Assembly (NCBI GenBank): GCA_963555705.1
Contig: OY743187.1
Location: 16,196,133-16,260,132, forward strand
Direction of reading: 5' to 3'
Source: Ligustrum vulgare
Taxonomy: Eukaryota > Streptophyta > Magnoliopsida > Lamiales > Oleaceae
Length of the DNA: 64,000 nt
Below are positions 36,084-44,919 of the stretch, piece after piece (positions within the stretch are counted from its first letter, which is position 1; every line of letters starts with the position of its first letter). The position numbers and the translations under genes were made by a program. The notes under the pieces were generated by a model that was given only the letters and a program-made list of their open reading frames with translations, had not been told where the DNA came from and did no database searches.

Positions 36084-36315
36084 GAGAGATGTGTTTCCGG
36101 AGTAGCCGTATCCTACCACCTCTGATCTTTTGAGGAAAATAAAGAAACCTTCAAAGAGGTGTGTTTCGAGAGTAAGAATACTCCATAATCTACCACCTTG
36201 GATCTTTGAAGTACACACAAGATTTAAACATTAAGGAAATCCTAGTAAATGGAGGGGTGTCTCGAGAGTGAGAATACTCCGTACTCTACCCCCACCTATT
36301 CTAAGATTCAAAGAG
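36084..36315. repeat. Three imperfect repeats with hairpin potential beyond the LOG stop
   Basis: Copies near 36084, 36156 and 36250 share GGTGTGTTTCGAGAGT, then ACTCC, then CTACCACC. Each can pair AGGTG with CACCT, and GAGT with ACTC. They lie just 3' of the LOG gene on its own strand, where a 3' UTR would be. Confidence 0.65.
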
Positions 36316-36961
36316 TTAAATTTACATTAACCGGACTCCATTTTCGCTTGATTCCCCTTCCTTGCGACCAATCTATTTTAACTCCTGCTGGATCTTGTAT
36401 TGAGATATATGACTGCAGCTTATCCAGTAGTTCATCAATAGTAGGAGCAGAAATAAGAAGCCTTCTGGAAAATGGAGAGATGAATCCCTGTTCCACAGCA
36501 TAATCAAGAAAGGTTAACAAACCATCAAAGAAATTGTTAACATTCAGAAGCCCAATAGGCTTAGTATGGAGATCTAGTTGAGCCCACGAGGTAATGTTAA
36601 AGATTTCTTCTAAGGTACCAAAACCTCCGGGCAGGGCTATAAAGGCATCAGAACCATATAGCATACAAGTTATGCGTTCATGGATGGATAAGGTTTGAAC
36701 TTCATGCCCTCGTGTTTTGCCTGCAACATCCACCAAAGGGACATGTATGACACCGATTACTTTTGATTTCTCTGCAAGAGCAGATTGGGAAACACAACCC
36801 ATTAGACCACTGCTACCACCCCCATATACAAGAGTGATACCTTTTTCTCCCAGTTTCTTTCCAAGATCTACAGCCGCTTCTAGATAACCGAAGCCTTTCC
36901 CTACTTTTGATCCACAAAATACACAAATAGTTTTGATCTGTCGAAGTTTTGGTGCTTCCAT
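36308..36961 (-). CDS. LOG-like: LOG-type cytokinin riboside 5'-monophosphate phosphoribohydrolase, element-borne
   Basis: A 217-residue intact frame from ATG 36961, full length for plant LOG proteins. These release active cytokinin bases from their riboside monophosphates in one step, in the cytosol. Visible motifs are VFCGS (14-18), YGGGSSGLMG (46-55) and PGGFGTLEE (111-119) with its catalytic glutamate. In the substrate loop the arginine R96 is kept, but the next two residues are IT where plant LOGs have KA (HERIT rather than HxRKA). Plant LOG genes normally have several introns and this one has none, suggesting capture through RNA. It lies antisense to the element, with its own TATA-like box at 37036-37044. 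Activity is untested. Confidence 0.88.
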   Translation of the reverse strand: MEAPKLRQIKTICVFCGSKVGKGFGYLEAAVDLGKKLGEKGITLVYGGGSSGLMGCVSQSALAEKSKVIGVIHVPLVDVAGKTRGHEVQTLSIHERITCMLYGSDAFIALPGGFGTLEEIFNITSWAQLDLHTKPIGLLNVNNFFDGLLTFLDYAVEQGFISPFSRRLLISAPTIDELLDKLQSYISIQDPAGVKIDWSQGRGIKRKWSPVNVNLTL

Positions 36962-37035
36962 CTTTGATAGTAAAGAAGGGAAAACTTACGAAGAAGATGT
37001 GATTTTGGGATGCCTGAACTATGAAATATGTTTGG

Positions 37036-37044
37036 CTATTTAAA
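37036..37044 (-). promoter_or_regulatory. TATA-like TTTAAATAG before the LOG gene
   Basis: On the minus strand GCTTTAAATAGCC lies about 75 bp upstream of the LOG ATG. CATAGTTCAGGC follows and resembles TAGTTCATGC downstream of the matching box before the neighbouring gene. Confidence 0.5.
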
Positions 37045-37261
37045 GCCGGAAAAATTTACTGTTTTTGATTGATTCTGAAAAAGTAAAGATTTACTTTTGA
37101 CAAAATCAGCCCACTTTTGAAAATTTTATCGTATCGAGGCTGTCACCTTTCGGCGATTAAATATTTTATTTCCAGCTTTATCAAACCTCGAGAAAGGAAA
37201 AATATTTTTTTATTTCCAAAACGCGTTAAAGAAAGCAGCAAAATATTTTAAAAGATTTACC

Positions 37262-37813
37262 TTATATCATTGCTGAACTGCCAGAAGCCTCATTTTGTAA
37301 AACAGACTGGCAAACAGGATCTTTCGATATTATATTTTGGAGACTATAACGATTTTTGTCCTCGTTAAACTGAGCGTATAAGGAGAGAAGTTCACGTTGT
37401 ACATAACCACTTGGGTGCGTCTCAAGAGTCAGTCGAATATCATCCAAAGACTCCTTACTCAGTCCACCCTTTATGAATTCGATTTTATCATCCCGATTAG
37501 TAGAAGAATATCCTACTGATTTGCAACGTGTATTACAGTTCCAACGAGCACATTTGTAGCAACCACCCAGTCTTTTTGCTCTTCGTTTCTTTGCAAACGT
37601 GATTTTGCCTAAACCAGGCATGTGCTTTGGAAATGTTGATGGTAATTCACCAGATAGTCGAACCTTTGCTTCTATCAACCAGCGAACATCTTCTGGAATA
37701 TCATGAGCCATTAGCAACCTAAATCTTTCGAGCCTTATTCTATAGATCTTTCTCAGATCATTCATAGGAAGACTGGAATAATACTTGCGAATGTTAGAAA
37801 GGATGATATCCAT
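37262..37813 (-). CDS. Basic Cys-rich protein resembling plant-virus nucleic-acid-binding proteins
   Basis: 183 residues from ATG 37813; a TTG 15 bp upstream is in frame but not a likely start. A charged, mostly helical N-terminal half leads to a basic run (KKRRAKR, 75-81) directly before C85-X2-C88-X4-C93-X3-C97. Later residues are charged. A basic run followed by a small Cys cluster is the layout of the nucleic-acid-binding and silencing-suppressor proteins of Betaflexiviridae (carlavirus and vitivirus type), and the spacing here is close to those. The protein is longer than most of them. The match is by pattern memory only. A plant zinc-finger origin is possible. It reads in the same direction as LOG, 300 bp upstream of it. 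Confidence 0.55.
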   Translation of the reverse strand: MDIILSNIRKYYSSLPMNDLRKIYRIRLERFRLLMAHDIPEDVRWLIEAKVRLSGELPSTFPKHMPGLGKITFAKKRRAKRLGGCYKCARWNCNTRCKSVGYSSTNRDDKIEFIKGGLSKESLDDIRLTLETHPSGYVQRELLSLYAQFNEDKNRYSLQNIISKDPVCQSVLQNEASGSSAMI

Positions 37814-37845
37814 TGTTTGATGATTCAACCTCTTCCCAGCATGAA

Positions 37846-37855
37846 CTATTTAAAA
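37846..37855 (-). promoter_or_regulatory. TATA-like TTTTAAATAG before the Cys-rich gene
   Basis: It lies about 33 bp upstream of ATG 37813 on the minus strand. This would leave a very short leader if it acts as a TATA box. Confidence 0.45.
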
Positions 37856-38557
37856 GCGCAAGGATATGAATGAATCCGCGTGATTTGTGTTACAGTAAGA
37901 AAGGATGGAATAAAATAATGGATAAGAGGAGACAAGAATTAATGCGCCGTTCACTTTCTTGATAAAAGAAAGATTTGATGATGGGATTTGAGATTTGGAA
38001 TATTTTCTTGGATTATGGGTACTGATATTTTGTTATAATAATGATAATCATGGTATAGTGTGATGATACGTGGAAAGTGAATTGAGGACCGTATCGAATT
38101 AGAGTTAATACGTATATACAAGTGAAAGAAATACTTTGCAGGAAATGTGATGACATTTAAGTAAAGAATTTTAGTTATTTGGAAGATATTTGTTTACTGA
38201 ATTTTGGGTTACAAATATTGGAAAGATAAGTTAATGATATTATGTTGATATGTTATTGGGTATATTACGTAGAGAGAATATTCAGGTAATTCTTTGATTA
38301 TTTTGGGAATATTCGATGATAAGAAGAAAGGAAAAATTATTATGATATGATATGTCAGTAAAGATTTGTTGAAATTTTAGAGATATATACAAATATTTGA
38401 GGTCACATGATACGATGATAAGTGACAGGTTACATGAGTAATACAAGATATGATGAAATATCACATACGATTGGGAATTTTCATTTTGATTCAGAAGAAT
38501 TTATGAGTAGACACATATGTCTATAGAAAAGTCCATGTTCTTAAGAAACAAAGTGAT
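37856..38557. other. Interior spacer of the non-autonomous element
   Basis: AT-rich, no coding sequence seen on either strand. Confidence 0.6.
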
Positions 38558-38685
38558 GCATTTAGTCAAAGTCCAGTGGGTTAAATATGGTAGCGATGAT
38601 GCAACATAAGAGAAAGAAGAGATTCTGATTAAGTATTCAGAAATCATAAGATTAAGTAAGTTTAATTTCGAGGACGAAATTATTT
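38558..38685 (+). pseudogene. pol: C-terminal remnant of a chromovirus-type Gypsy pol
   Basis: VQWVKYGSDDAT then a stop, then EKEEILIKYSEII and SKFNFEDEIILRG are recognisable as the end of a chromodomain-bearing Gypsy polyprotein. The fragment sits directly before the polypurine tract, as the natural pol end would. It indicates that the element derives from a Tekay/Reina-like Gypsy whose coding region was lost. Confidence 0.7.
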
Positions 38686-38699
38686 TAAGGGGGTAAGAT
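38686..38699 (+). promoter_or_regulatory. Polypurine tract
   Basis: AAGGGGGTAAGAT directly abuts the 3' LTR. Confidence 0.85.
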
Positions 38700-41600
38700 T
38701 ATAGCGACCCAGAATTTTTATGCAATAAATAATTATTTTAATATTTAGAAAATTGAGTCGCTATTGTTTTGAAATTAATGCCGCGACGGATTCGTCTAGC
38801 CAAGTCAAGAAATATCGAATTTGTTCGATTTTAAATTAAAATCCGAATTTCTAAAATTATGTTATTATAATTATTTATTCAAAGTATTGTTTTCAAAATC
38901 ATTTTGAATTCCAAATTTATTAAAATATCTCAATTTTCCTTATTCAAATTATTTCAAGTCCAAATACGTAATTCAATTTTATCTCAAAATTTATTTATTC
39001 TCAAATTATTTTCAGTCCAAAGTATATCTGTTTTAAATACATTTCTTAATCAAAATTAGTCTAATTTTCAATGGATTACTTCCCACGTTTTTCATCTTTA
39101 TTACATTATTAAGCACCTACTCTACTCATATTCCCCATGTCCCCATTAATCATTTTATTTTCTTTCTTTTTCCTTTTGAGCACGCTACTCACCATCATCA
39201 TCACCAGTTCACAGCCCAAATAACCTTCCATGTGCAAAACACCTTTACAGCTCCAATAGCACCACCAACGGACCGATGCAACCACTGTACTTATCCACCC
39301 CTTCATCAATATATCATCACCTCCTGCAGCACCTCAATCACAAAAACCAACTCATGGCCAATTTAACAACAAAGTTCACAATCTGCTTCAATCACCAATT
39401 TGCTGCCAAAACCTCCCTCATTCCAGCAAGCATCCAAAACTCGACCAACGAACCAGCGCCGGCAACCAGCCACCAAATCAGTCATTGCCTCAACCATGTT
39501 CAACCAAGTAGCCACCTGCACCAAGCTCCATCTCCATCCCAGACGAGTGCAACCACAGTCCACCCACACTGCCTCACCGTCCATCACTCTGCCACCACCT
39601 ACTGCAACTGACCAGCCATCATTTTCAGGCCACCAATCAACCACGAAACCAACCAATTCAATAAGTCATCACTACCTGAAACAACTCAACCGCCTGCAGC
39701 ACCCCCAAAATCACGGCAAACCCACCTCCAAATCCTTAGCAAATCAAACCCATAAACCAAAAATAAGACCTAAACCCAATAATAGACGAACCCCGGCACT
39801 TACCTCAACCTTAAGCCCTTCGCTGCCAGATTTAATACCGGAGATTAATCGCGATTCAAGCCTAGTTTAGCCTCGGTTTTTATCCCCATCTCACACCAAA
39901 CTCTTTCAAAACCGGAACCCCTTCTTTGCCGCACCTTACGCCGGTGTCTCGCCGGCGTTTCTTCAGTAGAACCACTGCCCAGCTTTCGTCGGCCGGTTGA
40001 GAGAAACGGGTAGAGAGAGAGAGAGTATGGATTTTGAGAGAGAGAGAAGAGTAAAGTTTTAATATTATATTTTTTTAATTTTCAAAATTTGCAGATTGGT
40101 TCCCCAAGTTTTTAAAGGTTTTTCAAATCAGTCCTTAACTTTTAAAGTTATCCATTTCAGTCCCAAAGTTTTAAATGATTTTAATCAGCCCTTTCATTTT
40201 AAAAATCTGATCAATTCAGTCCTTACTGATTTACTTTATTTGATTTTAAATCCCAACTTTTCAAAATATCTATTTTAGTCCCTGAACTTTCAGAAGTATT
40301 CATTTTAATCCCTCAACTTTCAAAACATCAATTTTAGTCCTCAAATTATAATTTATCATTTTGAACTATATATTCGATAGACTAAAGTGACTTATTGGCT
40401 AAGACGAAGCGTACGGAGAATTTAAAGAAATTGAAGTCATTCCCGCTCAACTTTGCACTCGTCGGATTTGAGGTAGACTCTCACTTATTAATTGATTTAA
40501 ATTATGATTTCATATAAATGTCATGTGACTTGTGAAGAGTTATTTTTATGAAAGGAAATGAAAATGTATTTTCATGGAAAGAACAATGCGTAGACTCGCA
40601 CTTATTAATTGATTTAAATTATGATTTCATATGAATGTCATGTGACTTGTGAAAGTCAATTTTTAAGAAAAGCAAGTATGTTTTTATGAAAGGTAAATAT
40701 ACCTTATGTTGTTATGAAAAGTAAGTATGTTTTTATGAAAAGAAAATATACTTTATGTTTTTACGAAAAGTAAGTATACCCTATGCTTCACGAAAATGTT
40801 TTTTTGGATCATTGCTATGAAATCAATCTACCAAGATTGTTTTGGGTCCCATATGATAAGTTATGATATGTTAAGGGGACCGGAGTTTTAGTAGCGCTAC
40901 ACATAAGAATTCTTGCCACGAAGTTCGGTAACATTCTTGTGTCTCCTATGTTTATGAGGATTTTCCACGAAGTTCGGTAAAATTCCTGTGTTTCCATATG
41001 TTTATGAGGATTTACCACCTAAGTTCGGTAAAATTCCTGTCGCATATGTTTATGAGGATTTCGATCCTATCTTATGTTATGATGCAATTGATCCCTATGA
41101 ATTTCAAAAATTATTCTTGGTATACTTACTACATAAGAATTCTTGCCACCTAAGTTCGGTAAAATTCTAGGATTTCGATCTTATCCTATGTTATGATGAA
41201 AACTTACTGTTATTATGATTTTACTGCATAAAGAATTCTTGCCACCTAAGTTCGGTAAAGTTCTTGTGTCTCTTTATGTTTATGAGGATTTTAAATCCTA
41301 TCTTATGTTATGCTTTCAAAAGAAATTATGCTTGGCATAATTAAAATGTTTTTATAAGTATATGGTTTTCAAAGAGCTGTTTTCAAAGAGCTATTTTCAA
41401 AGAGCCTATGATTTTCACAATATGTCTCGTGCTGTAATGCACAATATGAATTTTATCAAGAGCAGTTTTATAAAGAAGCTCTATCAATGCCCGTTTTATA
41501 AAGAGCCGGGATTTATGTGTTTAATCATCTTATAAATTAAATTAATTTGCGATGAGTCTACTGAGTATTTCCCCCATGAAATACTCACCCTACTTTTTAA

Positions 41601-41952
41601 CAGTTTTGCAGATTTCGGAGACGGTGGCGAGCGATGAATGATGGTGGCAATAATCGTTAAAAGGTTGAAAGTTTGACGTTAATGATTTCCGTATTTTTTT
41701 CCAAACAATCGAATAATTTAGAGAAGTTCATTTATTTGAGAAATTATGACATTGTCAATTTCTTTACAAAATTAATGGTTAGATTTACTATTTCAAATGG
41801 TTTCATAAATGTTTTCAATTTTATCGGCCATTACAGTTTATTTAATGTTGCCAAAAATGAATTTCAACTATTTCTTCCGCAAAAATATTATTCGAAAAAC
41901 TTAGACAGAAAATGACGTAGTGAATCGGGTATACGGAACTCGGGGCGCTACA
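38700..41952 (+). repeat. 3' LTR, 3,253 bp
   Basis: Same length and start (TATAGCG) and end (GCTACA) as the LTR at 31888-35140. About 8 substitutions and no length change seen by eye. Confidence 0.95.
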
Positions 41953-44253
41953 ACTGTACCCTTTCACTTGGTGTTCAACCCTTTAGGTCTATCCATCACA
42001 CTCAATTACCTTGTGATCCATCTACATCTTCACCTAGAGATCGAAACTATACTGAGACACGAATATTACCTTTGAGATCTATCCCGTTTTGGCACATCAG
42101 TAATTATCTGTCTCGTATTAGTGAAGATGATCTGATGGAGTGGCATATATGTATAGGATTCCTCATTTCGTTTTATTTTTTGTTCCTTTTAAAGACGAAT
42201 GGGTTGACCAATCTCCCAAAGGTTGTGAGGCTGCAACTAAGCTCATGTAGAGGTCAACCTGGGTTTTCCTCATCCCCGATTTCACTGGGTATTCAACCCT
42301 TTAGGTCTATCCATCACACTCAATTACCTTGTGATCCATCTAATCTTCACCTAGAGATCGAAACTATACTGAGACGCGAATATTACCTTTGAGATCTATC
42401 CCGTTTTGGAACATCAGTAATCACCTGTCTCGTATTAGTGAAGATGATCTGACGGAGTGGCATATATGTATAGGATTCCTCATTTCGTTTTATTTTTTGT
42501 TCCTTCTAAAGACGAATGGGTTGACCAATCTCCCGAAGGTTCTGAGGTTGCAACTAAGCTCATGTAGAGGTCAACCTGGGTTTTCCTCATCCCCGATTTC
42601 ACTGGGTGTTCAACCCTTTAGGTCTATCCATCACACTCAATTACATTGTGACCCATCTACATCTTCACCTAGAGATCGAAACTATAATGAGACACGAATA
42701 TTACCTTTGAGATCTATCCCGTTTTGGCACATCAGTAATCATCTGTCTCGTATTAGTGAAGATGATTTGACGGAGTGGCATATATGTATAGGATTCCTCA
42801 TTTCGTTTTATTTTTTGTTCCTTCTAAAGACGAATGGGTTGACCAATCTCCCGAAGGTTCTGAGGTTGCAACTAAGCTCATGTAGAGGTCAACCTGAGTT
42901 TTCCTCATCCCCGATTTCACTGGGTGTTCAACCCTTTAGGTCTATCCATCACACTCAATTACCTTGTGATCCATATACATCTTCACCTAGAGATCGAAAC
43001 TATAATGAGACACGAATATTACCTTTGAGATCTATCCCGTTTTGGCACATCAGTAATCATCTGTCTCGTATTAGTGAAGATGATTTGACGGAGTGGCATA
43101 TATGTATAGGATTCCTCATTTTGTTTTATTTTTTGTTCCTTCTAAAGACGAATGGGTTGACCAATCTCCCGAAGGTTGTGAGGCTGCAACTAAGCTCATG
43201 TAGAGGTCAACCTGAGTTTTCCTCATCCCCGATTTCACTGGGTGTTCAACCCTTTAGGTCTATCCATCACACTCAATTACCTTGTGATCCATCTACATCT
43301 TCACCTAGAGATCGAAACTATACTGAGACACGAATACCTTTGAGATCTATCCCGTTTTGGCACATCAGTAATCACCTGTCTCGTATTAGTAAAGATGATC
43401 TGACGGAGTGGCATATATGTATAGGATTCCTCATTTCGTTTTACTTTTTGTTCCTTCTAAAGACGAATGGGTTGACCAATCTCCCGAAGGTTGTGAGTTT
43501 GCAACTAAGCTCATGTAGAGGTCAACCTGGGTTTTCCTCATCCCCAATTCATAACTGATTTATAAGGCACTAGAGATTAGCCCTTTCTCAGATCAATCTG
43601 AATGGATGGAGGAAGATAATAGGCTTCATAATTATTCGAAATAAGTTAGGATACAGATTTCCCAATGTGAACGACTTTGACTTAATATTTCACTTTCTGA
43701 CTAATGGAAAGGACTCTGGCTAGTATTACGCCATGGCTAGACCACGACCTTGGGGTGATTTGATCTTTGGCCTGTCGAATTCCACGGAGATTGGAAAGAT
43801 CATTGGTTCTACATTGGAGGTCATTGGCAGTGCATAGAAAATCATGACGAACTGGATTCTGTTGTCCATACATGTTTCAGAGCTTACAGTACGTTTTAGT
43901 TACTTTCGATCTGCTTTTCTAATATTGATTGTGTCTTATTTTGCAAACCTACCATTGTTGAACAATCTGTCGAACTTGAGCTAAAGTTGGAGAGAGCTCA
44001 TCACATCGACGAATTTCAGAGATCGTACAAAGAGTTAATTACAAAAGATAATATGTACCAAGTTGGTCTAATTGTAGCTCACCCTACATTTTTCATTCCA
44101 CAGCCTCCAGGCTGTAAGTAGATTTATAGTGATTTCGCTCTTCTTAAAATCAGAACTGGCATAATTTTTTGTTTGCGGGCCAATAGAAGAGGCAAAGGCT
44201 AACTAACTCTAGGAAAAAACTCTCCACAGGTCAAGGACCTCCACCTCCAAAAT
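41953..44253 (+). pseudogene. Antisense accessory gene 2, middle piece with five-fold tandem amplification
   Basis: This continues the gene split at 31887. 41970-43556 is a five-unit tandem array (described separately) of one coding stretch. A meaningful piece in one frame is PHFVLFFVPSKDEWVDQSPE, typical of the Transposase_28-type family. From 43557 there are remnants of the middle of the gene, with many stops, ending in STGQGPPPPK. The Copia element at 44254 interrupts it. Confidence 0.5.
41970..43556 (+). repeat. Five-copy ~318-bp tandem repeat
   Basis: Units start near 41970, 42289, 42605, 42922 and 43241 with GGTGTTCAACCCTTTAGG and differ by only a few percent. The period is a multiple of three, so one frame stays open across several units (42389-43558). 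Confidence 0.95.
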
Positions 44254-44761
44254 TGTGGAAAATAAAGCCATTTGTTGAATTTGGTGAGCCAACTTTGTTG
44301 AATTTGGTAAGCCACCAATAGCCCACAAATTTAGCCTACAATCTAGTCTATGTTCACACCTATTTTATTCCTTCCATTCTTGATTTTTTGTCCAAACTTT
44401 CCCTATAAATAGAGGGCAAAACCTCAATGGAAAATGCACTAAGTAGAGAGGAAAATAGAGAGTGGAAGTAGTAGAGAGAAACATTTGTGAGTAGAGAGAA
44501 AATTAGAGAGAAATAAATTGTTTTCTCCTAAGTAATTTCTTACTTTGTTTTCTCCTATTACAAGATAGGTTAAATATTGTTATCTCCTTGTATTTAGAGA
44601 GAAGGTTATTGTAATTCTCCTACTATAGTGAAATCCTCCTATACTTGCCCGTGGACGTAGCCATTATTGGTGAACCACGTAAATACTTGTGTTCCATTTT
44701 AACCGCATTTTCTCAATTCCACTATACTTGTTGACCAACGCGATCCATGCCTTTCCTAACA
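44254..44761 (+). repeat. 5' LTR of the Tork-like Copia
   Basis: TGTGGAAAAT...TTTCCTAACA, 508 bp, with CCCTATAAATAGAGGG (TATA) near 44402-44416. Confidence 0.95.
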
Positions 44762-44763
44762 AG

Positions 44764-44775
44764 TGGTATCAGAGC
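44764..44775 (+). promoter_or_regulatory. iMet primer-binding site
   Basis: TGGTATCAGAGC, 2 bp after the 5' LTR. Confidence 0.95.
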
Positions 44776-44919
44776 CTGGTTACATCTTTTGAAATTCTTA
44801 GTATGCTCTGTGGTTGCAGCTTTGTCTGATCTTCCACATCAGAAAAGATTTCTTGAGATTGTTTTGCGTAGGGTTGGTGTTCACTATCACTCGGTATTAT
44901 TACCAAGTCGTGAACAAAA

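Larger units (their letters stand above)
31888..41952 (+). mobile_element. Young non-autonomous Gypsy-type LTR element carrying LOG and Cys-rich genes antisense
   Basis: It is 10,065 bp, bounded by two 3,253-bp LTRs (offset 6,812 bp) and flanked by actgt on both sides (31883-31887, 41953-41957). An exact iMet primer site lies 3 bp after the 5' LTR, and a polypurine tract abuts the 3' LTR. I counted about 8 differences between the LTRs by eye (about 0.25%), so insertion is recent. The 3.56-kb interior keeps only the last bases of a chromovirus-type pol, and has two intact-looking genes in the opposite orientation. Long LTRs without gag-pol fit a LARD-type element. The captured genes are the unusual part. 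Confidence 0.9.

Noticed and set aside
42389..43558. 389-codon open frame with 3.7 repeats of a 106-residue unit
   Set aside because: It is the tandem array read in one frame. The family-like residues appear in a different frame, so the open frame results from the period being a multiple of three.
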